Assembly: GCA_016290095.1 (NCBI GenBank)
Contig: JAEESU010000010.1
Location: forward strand, 1-64,000
DNA from: Clostridia bacterium
Lineage (GTDB): Bacteria; Bacillota; Clostridia; TANB77; CAG-508
Direction: 5' to 3'
Length of the DNA stretch: 64,000 bases
Notes under the pieces: model-generated
The model's database searches: none
The model's input: only the letters and a program-made list of their open reading frames with translations
What the model was told of the DNA's origin: nothing
In this document: positions 8,353 to 16,840 of the stretch, piece after piece
Numbering within the stretch: position 1 is the stretch's first letter
Layout: every line of letters begins with the position of its first letter
Made by a program: the position numbers and the translations under genes

Positions 8353-10013
8353 TTTCTCTCCATTTCATGCTAATATGTTCTTGTAAGTCTGGTTTCTTTG
8401 TATTTAAATAATTGTCTCTCTTTTCACGTCTCCAAACAGCTTCTACAAAAATTCCATTATTATTTTCTAATCCTAGAAATGGGATATAAGGAGTAAAAAA
8501 AGGAATTCCAAATGAACTTTTACTTGATAAAACTAAGAAATGAACAAAGAATCCAAATGTTATTCCAAGAAAACCAGCAAAATATCCTAATATAATATAT
8601 ATAAATCGTATCATTCTAATGGAAAAACGTAATGAGTTATCTGGTATTGCGAATGCACATATTCCAGAGTATGCAACAATTATTATTAGAATAGGACTAA
8701 CAATATTAGCAGATACAGCGGCGTCGCCTAAAATCAGTGCACCAATTATACCGAATTGTTGTAGTAAAAGAAGAAGGAGCTCTGATACTTGCTTCTTGTA
8801 TTAATTCAAAACATAATTCCATAATAAGAATTTCAAAAATTATAGGGAAAGGAATTGCTTTTCTAGCATCAATTATTGCGTATAGTAGTTCTGATGGAAT
8901 AAGTTCATAATGATATGTTGTTATTGCAATATAGAGTCCAGGTACTAATAGAGCACTTATCAATGCAATAGTTCTTAACATTCTCAAAAAATTAGCATAT
9001 ATATAATTTAAATTAAAATCTTCAGGTGAAGTTAAGAAATCTATTAAGACAGCTGGTAATATAATTACAAATGGGGAACCATTAACTATAATAGCAACTC
9101 TGCCTAGAAGTAAGTAATTTGCGGTTTTATCAGGCCTTTCAGTAGATATAACTTGAGGGAAAGAACTATGATAATTATCTACAATAAATTGTTCAAGTTG
9201 ACCAGATGATAATAAATAATCAATTTTTAAGTTATTTATTCTATATTTCACTTCGGAAACTAAATCATCATTTGTAATGTTTTTTAAGTAGCAAATGGCA
9301 ACTTGCGTTTTGCTAATATTTCCAATAGTAGATTCTTCAATAATTAGATTTTCATTATTGATTATTCTTCTAATAAGAGAAGTATTAGTTCTTAAATTTT
9401 CTACAAAACCTTCATGAGATCCTTTTACAACTGATTCAGTTACTGGTTCATCAATATTTCTAAATTTATATCCTTTTGATTCTATACAAAAGCACAAGTT
9501 TAACCCTTCAACAAATAGAGCGGAAAATCCTGTATTTATTTTAGAAATAACATTTGAATATTCTTTTTCGCAAATAACATTATTTTGAGGAATTAAACTT
9601 TTATATAAAAAAGTTTCTAGATCAAACTTTTTGGCTTTAGCTCCGGATAGTATTTGATTTGTGAGTGAAATTGTACTATTCATAGTAATTGAATTTCTAA
9701 GTAGAAGAGGTTTTAAAATGTAATCATTAATAGTAATATCACTAACCATACCATCAATATAAATTAAGAAAGCAGAAATTTCTTTTTTATTAATACTCAA
9801 GGTAAAAGGCCTTGATTTTATGTCACTATTTATTAGCATATTAAATTTTGTTTTTAAGTAATTTAAATTTTGTTCTAAATTCTCAGAGATATTTGTTTTA
9901 TCGATAGTTTCAAATTCTTCTTTTGCAATGTTATTAGAAATATTTGGTAAAACAAATTCATATGGATTTTTTTCATTATATTTAAATATTTTATTAAACA
10001 AATTTGATTTCAT
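8345..10013 (-). pseudogene. gerAA: gerAA germinant receptor A subunit, interrupted by a one-base frameshift
   Basis: The N-terminal 420 or so residues form the cytoplasmic domain and first membrane segments of a GerAA protein, up to EASIRAPSSFTTTI. There the frame changes. Leaving out the base at 8753 (one C of ATTCGG on the minus strand) restores the family sequence: IGIIGALILGDAAVSANIVSP, then the remaining membrane segments to the stop at 8345. The total of 1669 bases is 3n+1, so a single insertion gives a normal 555-residue protein. In the sequence as given the product stops at 8706, losing the last membrane helices. This could be a real phase-off mutation or an assembly error. The downstream genes are intact. 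Confidence 0.88.
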
Positions 10014-10074
10014 AAAAATATTATTAGTATTTAATAAAAAAATATTCTAATTAATACAAATAATTTTATTGTTA

Positions 10075-10083
10075 TGATATAAT
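10075..10083 (+). promoter_or_regulatory. Extended -10 promoter of the pilin-like gene
   Basis: TGATATAAT (TG, one base, TATAAT at 10078-10083) lies 32 bases before the next start. There is no good -35 hexamer at 17 bases, as is common for extended -10 promoters. Confidence 0.5.
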
Positions 10084-10114
10084 CATTTTGAAATATGAAA
10101 AAATGGAGAAATAG

Positions 10115-10861
10115 ATGAGAATTAACTATAATAGTCAGAACGGAATAATTTCATTATTTGTTTTATTTATAACACTTATTTTATTAGTGTTTGTAATTGC
10201 TATCTATTATTCGGTAAGAGCAGAGGCAAAGTTACAAGCAAGGAAAGAATTAGAATACCAAGAAATATACTCGAAAAATTATGAAGAAATAAGTAATGTT
10301 GATTATGCTACTGAAACTGAAATTATTCCAATATATAATATTGATGAATTAAATATTGCAGGAACAAATAGCTATATTCAAATAAAAAATAAAATATATC
10401 AATGTGGTAGAGAAAAATCATATATTTTAAAAGACAATATTATAGTTGATATTAACGAAAAAATAAAGACTAAATCAGTTGACTTTAATGATTACAAATT
10501 ATATTCTAGTACATATTTATTAGATAAAGCATCTTATGATTTATATTATTATATTGATAATAGATATTGGAAATTAGTAAGCTACAAGAAATATGAAGAT
10601 GGAAACTATGAAATTAAAAATAAAGCATATACAGAAAAAGAATTCACAATTTTAGATGATTTAGTTTTCAATCAATCAGGTAGTTATGATTTTTATGCAG
10701 TATGGACAGATGAAAATAATGAATTCATAAATGAGTATTATGATACTCAAAAAATAAATTCTTCTAAGATCTCAAATCTTAATATTTATGAAAGTATAAA
10801 AGATGAGCTTGGAAGTAAAGGAGAATTTTATATATTTATTTCAATAGGTGAAACAATTTAG
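10115..10861 (+). CDS. Secreted/anchored protein with a prepilin-like N-terminal helix
   Basis: The 248-residue protein starts with a short polar stretch ending NSQNG, then a long hydrophobic helix (IISLFVLFITLILLVFVIAIYY) and a charged helix rich in Lys and Glu. The G-I-[hydrophobic] step resembles a class III or type IV prepilin cleavage site, but the usual Glu at +5 is missing, so it may be a simple signal anchor. The rest is rich in Tyr, Asp and Asn with a single Cys and matches nothing I recognise. It stands alone between the divergent ger operon and spoIVA, with its own promoter. Function unknown. Confidence 0.6.
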   Translation: MRINYNSQNGIISLFVLFITLILLVFVIAIYYSVRAEAKLQARKELEYQEIYSKNYEEISNVDYATETEIIPIYNIDELNIAGTNSYIQIKNKIYQCGREKSYILKDNIIVDINEKIKTKSVDFNDYKLYSSTYLLDKASYDLYYYIDNRYWKLVSYKKYEDGNYEIKNKAYTEKEFTILDDLVFNQSGSYDFYAVWTDENNEFINEYYDTQKINSSKISNLNIYESIKDELGSKGEFYIFISIGETI

Positions 10862-10929
10862 TCATAAATAAAAAATACCCGAATAGATTTAAGTAAAAGA
10901 TGTACAAATTTACAGGGGGTATTTTTTTT

Positions 10930-12405
10930 ATGGAAAATAATGGGATATATCAAGATATAGCAAAAAGAACGCAGGGAGATATTTATATAGGAGTTGTTGG
11001 ACCAGTAAGAACTGGAAAATCTACATTTATAAAAAAATTTATGGAATTATTAGTATTACCAAATATTGATAATGAATATAAAAAAGAAAGGGCTGTTGAT
11101 GAATTGCCTCAAAGTGCAAGTGGAAGGACAATAATGACAACAGAACCTAAGTTTATTCCAAATGAAGCTGTAGAAATTAATTTGAATAATGTAAAATTAA
11201 GAACAAGACTAGTAGATTGTGTAGGATATTTGGTAAATAATGCTATTGGCTATTTAGAAAACGATATGCCGAGAATGGTGAAAACTCCATGGTCTGATAC
11301 TGAAATGCCATTTGAAACAGCAGCAGAACTTGGAACTAGAAAAGTAATTGTAGAACACTCAACAGTTGGAATGATAATAACAACAGATGGAACAATTACA
11401 GATATTCCAAGAAATGAATATATTGATGCAGAAGAGAGAGTAGTACATGAATTAAAAGAAATTAATAAACCATTTATTATGATAATGAATTGCCAGGATC
11501 CTAATAGTGAATATAGTCAAAATTTAGCTAAAGAGCTTTCCATTAAATATGAAACAACGGTAATACCAATTAATTGCTTAAACTTAAGTTTGGATAATAT
11601 AAACGATATTTTTTCAAAATTATTATACGAATTTTTAATTGAAAGAGTTGAAGTTAGACTTCCAAGATGGTTAGATGGTTTAGATTATCAAAATGAATTA
11701 AAAATATCTTTGTTTGATAGTATAAAAAGCAGTTTTGAAAATGCAAGAAGATTAAAAGACATAAGTGAAAATTATTTGAGTTTGGAAAAATGTGATAGCA
11801 TAAAAAAAGCTTCAATTGATGAAATTAATTTGGGAAATGGTGTTGTAACTGTTAATGCAGACTTAAATGACTCATTGTTTTATAAGGTACTTAGTGAGAT
11901 TACAGGTGTTGATATAAAAAATGAGGGAGAGCTATTTTCATGTATATCAGAGTTTTCAAAAACTAAAAAACAATATGATAAAATGTCATATGCTATACAT
12001 GAAGTTAATGAAAAAGGATATGGAATTGTTACACCAAGCATAGATGATTTAATATTAGATGAACCTGAAATAGTAAAACAAGGATCTAAATATGGTGTTA
12101 AACTTAAAGCAAAAGCTCCATCAATTCACATGATAAAAATAAATACAGAAACAGAAGTGTCACCAATTGTTGGTAGTGAAAAACAATCAGAAGAATTAGT
12201 TAAATACTTGTTATCAGAGTTCGAAAGTGATCCAAGAAAAATATGGGAATCAAATATTTTTGGAAAGAGTTTACATGAACTTGTTAATGAAGGATTACAA
12301 AATAAACTAGCTAAAATGCCAGAAGAAGCTCAAAGCAAATTACAAGAGACATTAGAAAGAATAGTAAATGAGGGTAGTGGTGGATTAATTTGTATCATAT
12401 TATAG
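10930..12405 (+). CDS. spoIVA: Stage IV sporulation protein A (spore coat ATPase)
   Basis: SpoIVA is the ATPase that polymerises on the forespore surface and forms the base layer of the coat. The 491-residue protein has the family's N-terminal nucleotide-binding domain: MENNGIYQDIAKRTQGDIYIGVVGPVRTGKSTFI with the Walker A GPVRTGKS near residue 25, then LVDCVGYLV as Walker B. The C terminus ends in GSGGLICIIL, as in SpoIVA. I use ATG 10930, preceded by GGGGG, rather than ATG 10900, because family members begin at the MEN-like position and the length then matches the usual 492 residues. It is likely expressed in the mother cell under sigma-E, though I see no clear sigma-E promoter. Confidence 0.95.
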   Translation: MENNGIYQDIAKRTQGDIYIGVVGPVRTGKSTFIKKFMELLVLPNIDNEYKKERAVDELPQSASGRTIMTTEPKFIPNEAVEINLNNVKLRTRLVDCVGYLVNNAIGYLENDMPRMVKTPWSDTEMPFETAAELGTRKVIVEHSTVGMIITTDGTITDIPRNEYIDAEERVVHELKEINKPFIMIMNCQDPNSEYSQNLAKELSIKYETTVIPINCLNLSLDNINDIFSKLLYEFLIERVEVRLPRWLDGLDYQNELKISLFDSIKSSFENARRLKDISENYLSLEKCDSIKKASIDEINLGNGVVTVNADLNDSLFYKVLSEITGVDIKNEGELFSCISEFSKTKKQYDKMSYAIHEVNEKGYGIVTPSIDDLILDEPEIVKQGSKYGVKLKAKAPSIHMIKINTETEVSPIVGSEKQSEELVKYLLSEFESDPRKIWESNIFGKSLHELVNEGLQNKLAKMPEEAQSKLQETLERIVNEGSGGLICIIL

Positions 12406-12434
12406 AAAAAACCTCCTTTTAAAGGAGGTTTTTT
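12406..12434. terminator. Bidirectional terminator between spoIVA and the acidic protein gene
   Basis: AAAAAACCTCC at the left pairs perfectly with GGAGGTTTTTT at the right across TTTTAAA. A runs and T runs flank both sides, so it serves both convergent genes. The stop codon of the minus-strand gene abuts it. Confidence 0.9.
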
Positions 12435-14668
12435 TATATAGCTGGATTAATTTCATATGCAATTTTAAATTCTTTAAAGCTTTCAAGCTTGTTATTATTT
12501 AAACAATATAGATAAGAATCTAATTCTGCTTTTGATTTACATGAAGCTATAATTGCAGGATTTAAATTGCGTTTTTGAGACATTTTGGCTGCAAAAGCAG
12601 TAGCTAAAAATACATTTTTTCCTTCACGATTTCTCATTAAATTATAAGCTTCAGAAAATCTTGATTTAGAAGGATGTTCTGTAAAATAAGTATATGGTAA
12701 AACAAATTCTTGTTTTACAACATCACCTAATGACTTATATAAATTAGGATAACTATGAATAAAGTTCAATAACTCAGTTGTTTTATATGGTAAATAAATT
12801 TTTTCAGTTCTTTCTGAGATTAATAATGTTTCGTTATCAAATTTACCTTCTAATATTTTCTCAATTTGTTTATCAAATAAAGCTGTTATATCTAAATTTG
12901 TTTTTTCGTTTACTACAATTTCATCAGGTATAATTTGTTCTTCCATATTTTTTTCTTCATTACCAGATGCTTTTGAAAAATTATTAATTGATTCTTCAAT
13001 TAAGCTTTCTTCAAGATCATCTGAAAATAAATCTAATAAGTCAGAATCATCTACTGGTGTTTTTTCAGCTGGTTGACTTACAGTAACAATATTTTTTGGA
13101 GTTTGAGTAGTATTAGATTTTTTTATTTTATTATTACCATTTAAAATTTTATCGAATTCTTTAAATGAATTTTCTAATGATGAAAAATCAATGGAAAAAC
13201 TACTATTTTCTGCTTGTGAGTTAGGGTAGAAAGAACGATACATTTCTGAGTAAGAAAGATCTTTTGAGTCATTAGAATCGTTATTTTCTTCTACAATTTC
13301 TTCTTCAATAATTGGTTCAACAATAGTACTTTCAATTTCTGTAACATTATCAACATTATCAATGTTTCCAGCTGATTCTTGTGACTCTTGATGTTGCACC
13401 TCTTGAGGTTCTTCATGATTTTCTTCAATTTCAATAACTGGAGAAGCATTTTCTGGAGTTGATTCAGTATTAATTTTTAATAGATCAAATTTTGCAATAT
13501 CTTCTACAGTAATTAAAGATAAAAGGGAATCCATGTCATTTACATCTATATTTATATCTTCATTTTCTTTGTTAGCAGATTCTTCTGTAGGTGTTGAAAC
13601 AGGAGGTAGTTCTATTACTCCTAAATCAATTGAATTATCTAATTCATCTTTTAATTTCTCAATGTTATTATTATTACCTTCAGTAGAAGCAATATCAAAT
13701 TCTGAAATTATAGAGTTCATATTAAAACCATTAAAGTCAAATTCAGGAATTTCTTTTGGTTGAGTTGCTTCTTTAATAACGCCTGAAATTAAGTCTCCGA
13801 CGTTCTCAGGTTCAAAATCTGTTTTTGATTCTTCAAATAAACTTGCTTCACTTACATTAGGCAATACTTCTTTAAGTAAAGAAATAACAGATTCTGTATG
13901 ATATTCATTAGAAGTAGAAGCTTCTATTAAAAGATTTCTAAATTCATTTGTAAGTCTATCTATTTTTTCACTTTTTTCAGCTAATTCATAATCATTAACA
14001 ATATTTTCAACATTTGCTTGTGAAAGAATATCGTTAGAGATATTATCAACATCTATATTAATTTCTTTTGAAAAATCATCTTCTTTAGCAGAAACTTGAT
14101 TATCTATTTCAGAAACAGAAAGTGTATCAACAGGTGATTCTACTTGAGCAACGTCTTCATCAACTGAAAAACTAGTGAATTTATATACATCAGAATTTTC
14201 TTCTGAAGTATCAGTTGTTTCATAATTATATTGAATATTGTTTTCCGTGATAAAATCATTAAAATTATTGTTATCAATTGTTAATCTATCTTCAAGTTGT
14301 TTTATTTTTTTAGAATAAACAACTATAGTTTGTTTGATATTAGTAAAAGCAGCAATATAAAACTCTTTAGTTTTAGAAGGTCTTCCTTTTTCAGATAAAA
14401 GAGAATTTAGCTCATTTGAAATATTTTTGATTTCCAAATCTAATTGTTCTATTGTGGTAATATTATTTGTTATTGTTTGCAAGAACAAGTTAGCAGAATC
14501 AAGAACAGATTCATACTTATCTTTGTCTTGTACAGTAGCATCATTTAAAATTAAGCCGATATTTGTAATAATATCTAAAACCAATTGTTTATTGTTAGAT
14601 TGAATTTGAAGTTGGTTTTGTAGATATTTAGTACTTTTCTCGAATTTCAAAATTGGCATGTCTAACAT
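12434..14668 (-). CDS. Large acidic protein of unknown function
   Basis: The 744-residue protein has three parts. The N-terminal region (about 1-150) is helical with coiled-coil character (TTIEQLDLEIKNISNELNSLL). The long middle region (about 150-590) is acidic and low-complexity, rich in Glu, Asp, Asn and Ser, and probably disordered. The C-terminal region (about 595-744) is compact and looks folded (TTELLNFIHSYPNLYKSLG, later MSQKRNLNPAIIASCKSKAELDSYLYCL). There is no signal peptide or membrane segment. The start is ATG 14668 behind AGGAGG with a rather long 11-base gap; a Met three codons later is also possible. An extended -10 (TGTTATAAT, 14748-14756) lies upstream. I do not recognise a family. 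Its place opposite spoIVA is no proof of a sporulation role. Confidence 0.75.
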   Translation of the reverse strand: MLDMPILKFEKSTKYLQNQLQIQSNNKQLVLDIITNIGLILNDATVQDKDKYESVLDSANLFLQTITNNITTIEQLDLEIKNISNELNSLLSEKGRPSKTKEFYIAAFTNIKQTIVVYSKKIKQLEDRLTIDNNNFNDFITENNIQYNYETTDTSEENSDVYKFTSFSVDEDVAQVESPVDTLSVSEIDNQVSAKEDDFSKEINIDVDNISNDILSQANVENIVNDYELAEKSEKIDRLTNEFRNLLIEASTSNEYHTESVISLLKEVLPNVSEASLFEESKTDFEPENVGDLISGVIKEATQPKEIPEFDFNGFNMNSIISEFDIASTEGNNNNIEKLKDELDNSIDLGVIELPPVSTPTEESANKENEDINIDVNDMDSLLSLITVEDIAKFDLLKINTESTPENASPVIEIEENHEEPQEVQHQESQESAGNIDNVDNVTEIESTIVEPIIEEEIVEENNDSNDSKDLSYSEMYRSFYPNSQAENSSFSIDFSSLENSFKEFDKILNGNNKIKKSNTTQTPKNIVTVSQPAEKTPVDDSDLLDLFSDDLEESLIEESINNFSKASGNEEKNMEEQIIPDEIVVNEKTNLDITALFDKQIEKILEGKFDNETLLISERTEKIYLPYKTTELLNFIHSYPNLYKSLGDVVKQEFVLPYTYFTEHPSKSRFSEAYNLMRNREGKNVFLATAFAAKMSQKRNLNPAIIASCKSKAELDSYLYCLNNNKLESFKEFKIAYEINPAI

Positions 14669-14890
14669 CTTAATTCTGGCCTCCTGAAAACCTTTCCTTT
14701 ACTTTATTTATTAATATTATATATAAAAAGATAATATTAACATATATATTATAACACAATGACCAAATATACAATATAACATTTATGTTAAAAATATATT
14801 ACATTTATATTACAAAAAAGTTTTTTAAATTTTATTTATTTAATTATATTAATATGGTAAAATAAGGCGTAACGTAAAAGGAGAGAAAAA

Positions 14891-15547
14891 ATGAATAATA
14901 TTATAGGAATGCTTGTAACAGCAATATACATGGGAATGATATTAGTATCATCTAAAGTTTTTGAAAAAAATGGTAAAGAAGCAAGTAGAAAATATATACA
15001 TATAATGCTTTCTAATTGGTGGATTATTGCAATGATTTTTTTTGATAATTGGATTTGGGCATCGATTTTACCATTTGCATTTGTCTTTATTAATTATTTT
15101 TCATATAAGTTCAATATTATTAAAGTTATGGAAAGAGATGAAAATGATGAAAATAAAGACAGTTTAGGAACAGTTTATTATGCTATATCACTATTCATAT
15201 TAGCTGTTGCAACTTTTGGAATAATTAATAATCCAGCTATAGGACTTTGCGGAATCATAGTTATGGGTTATGGCGATGGTTTGGCTGCAGTAGTCGGGCA
15301 AGCGGTTAAAAGTAAAGAGTTTATTATTAATGGAAATAAGAAAAGCGTTGCAGGATGTTTAGCAATGTTTTTAGTAACTTTTATAATTGTTGTTGGATAT
15401 TTAACATATGTTGAATCTTCAGCCGTTTTTATAAAATCAGTTTTAGTTGCTGCTGTTATGACAATAGTGGAAGCAATATCTAAGAAAGGAACAGATAATA
15501 TCACTGTTCCACTTATCACATCTTTAATAATGTTCTTTATTGGATAA
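14891..15547 (+). CDS. Phytol/diacylglycerol kinase-like (VTE5/Dgk1) membrane protein
   Basis: The 218-residue integral membrane protein has about six or seven helices and the motifs of the CTP-dependent lipid kinase/cytidylyltransferase-like family: SRKYIHIMLSNWW near residue 34, GYGDGLAAVVGQ near 125 and KKSVAGCLAMF near 148. Relatives phosphorylate long-chain alcohols (phytol, dolichol) or diacylglycerol with CTP. The bacterial substrate is not known; undecaprenol or a related polyprenol is an attractive guess given the polysaccharide genes elsewhere in the window. A clear AAAGGAGAG precedes the ATG. It is followed at 12 bases by ylmH and probably shares its transcript. Confidence 0.75.
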   Translation: MNNIIGMLVTAIYMGMILVSSKVFEKNGKEASRKYIHIMLSNWWIIAMIFFDNWIWASILPFAFVFINYFSYKFNIIKVMERDENDENKDSLGTVYYAISLFILAVATFGIINNPAIGLCGIIVMGYGDGLAAVVGQAVKSKEFIINGNKKSVAGCLAMFLVTFIIVVGYLTYVESSAVFIKSVLVAAVMTIVEAISKKGTDNITVPLITSLIMFFIG

Positions 15548-15559
15548 TAGGAGAATAAA

Positions 15560-16336
15560 ATGTTTGATAGTCAAAATGATGAAAAGATGTTAATAGCCAA
15601 AACTTTAGATAAATATGAGTTTTGTATCACTAAAAATAAAATTACATATACAGACTTTTTAACTATTACAGAACAATCTGTTTTGAAAAAAACATTAAAA
15701 GAAAAGAGTATAAATAATTACATTATTTATGGAGGTATGAAAGAAACAGATAGAAGTTTATTAATATTTTATCCAGAAAAATTATCTGTAGAGATGGTTG
15801 AAAAAAATTTTGAAAATATTTTTAAAATTATAAGAATCATTTTACCTAGTGAACTTAAATATGAGCATAGAGAGTATTTAAGTGGTATTATGAAACTAGG
15901 GTTAAGAAGAGAAAAATTTGGCGATATTGTTGTAAATGAAAATGGAGCAGATATAATTTGTTTAAATGATATTTCAAAAATATTAGAAAAAGATTTAAAA
16001 GAATTAACAAGATTTAGAAAATCAAAAATTGCAATTGAAAGTATAAATAATATCAACTATAAAGAACCAGAATTTGAAGAAATGAGTATTATTGTTTCAT
16101 CTTTAAGACTAGATAATTTTGTTTCTGAACTTTCAAAAGCATCAAGGACAAGAGCGGAAGAGATTATAAAAGAAGGAAGAGTATTTGTAAATTCAATTAA
16201 TGAAATGAAAGATTCTAAAAAAATAAACGTAAACGATATAATTACAATTAGAGGAAAAGGCAAGTTTATTTTTGATGAAATAGAAAGAAAAACAAGTAGT
16301 GATAAATTAGTTGTTAAAATGAAAAAATATAAGTAG
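15560..16336 (+). CDS. ylmH: YlmH-family S4-domain RNA-binding protein
   Basis: The 258-residue protein has the YlmH layout: an N-terminal domain (YIIYGGMKETDRSLLIFYPE), a middle domain (EHREYLSGIMKLGLRREKFGDIV) and a C-terminal S4 RNA-binding domain (SLRLDNFVSELSKASRTRAEEIIKEGRVFVN, residues about 183-250). In Bacillus YlmH binds ribosomes carrying stalled peptidyl-tRNA and is usually encoded near division genes; here it lies instead between a lipid kinase and cdd. Start ATG 15560 has TAGGAG upstream. Length and motifs are normal. Confidence 0.9.
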   Translation: MFDSQNDEKMLIAKTLDKYEFCITKNKITYTDFLTITEQSVLKKTLKEKSINNYIIYGGMKETDRSLLIFYPEKLSVEMVEKNFENIFKIIRIILPSELKYEHREYLSGIMKLGLRREKFGDIVVNENGADIICLNDISKILEKDLKELTRFRKSKIAIESINNINYKEPEFEEMSIIVSSLRLDNFVSELSKASRTRAEEIIKEGRVFVNSINEMKDSKKINVNDIITIRGKGKFIFDEIERKTSSDKLVVKMKKYK

Positions 16337-16347
16337 GAGGTTTATTT

Positions 16348-16737
16348 ATGGATTTTAATGACGATATTGTATTAGCTCAAAATGTGAGAAAAAGAGCTTG
16401 TGCAAAATATTCTAATTACACGGTTGGAGCAGTATTACTAACTAAGAGTGGAAAAAGGTATACAGGATGTAATATTGAAAATGATGGAATTCAGAGTATT
16501 TGTGCAGAAAGAGTTGCATTTTGCAAAGCACTTTCAGAAGGCGAAAGAGAATTCGAAAGAATATTTATTGTTGGGGGACCTCAAAATGAAAATGAGGAGA
16601 AATGCTTGCCATGTGGATATTGCAGGCAATTCATGAGCGAATATGCCGGAAAAGATTTTAAAGTTTATACTTTCTATAATGATAAAATTGAAGAATATAA
16701 TCTTAAAGATTTATTACCATTTTCTTTTGAAATGTAA
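16348..16737 (+). CDS. cdd: Cytidine deaminase
   Basis: Cytidine deaminase converts cytidine and deoxycytidine to the uridines in pyrimidine salvage, in the cytoplasm. The 129-residue protein has the zinc site of the family: CAER near residue 53 supplies a Cys ligand and the catalytic Glu, and PCGYCRQ near 91 supplies the other two Cys ligands. GCNIENDGIQ is the substrate-loop segment. The size is that of the homotetrameric Cdd type. It starts 11 bases after ylmH behind AGGAGG and closes this small operon. Confidence 0.95.
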   Translation: MDFNDDIVLAQNVRKRACAKYSNYTVGAVLLTKSGKRYTGCNIENDGIQSICAERVAFCKALSEGEREFERIFIVGGPQNENEEKCLPCGYCRQFMSEYAGKDFKVYTFYNDKIEEYNLKDLLPFSFEM

Positions 16738-16748
16738 TATAGAAGTAA

Positions 16749-16777
16749 TTGACAAAAAAATTTTTTTAATAGATAAT
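16749..16777 (+). promoter_or_regulatory. Sigma-A promoter of glgP
   Basis: TTGACA at 16749-16754 and GATAAT at 16772-16777 are spaced by 17 bases, with a perfect -35 hexamer. The glgP start is 64 bases further on. Confidence 0.75.
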
Positions 16778-16840
16778 AATTAGTATGAATAATTAGAGAA
16801 AAAATAAATATTTTTAATTTACAAAGGAGGAATATATAAA

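Noticed and set aside
8619..8804. Plus-strand open frame of 61 codons across the gerAA frameshift region
   Set aside because: It has no ribosome site and lies opposite conserved gerAA membrane-helix sequence, which fully explains the region.
10862..10929. Sigma-E promoter for spoIVA
   Set aside because: Some loose matches to the sigma-E boxes exist, but none has both a good -35 and -10 at the right spacing, so no feature is listed.
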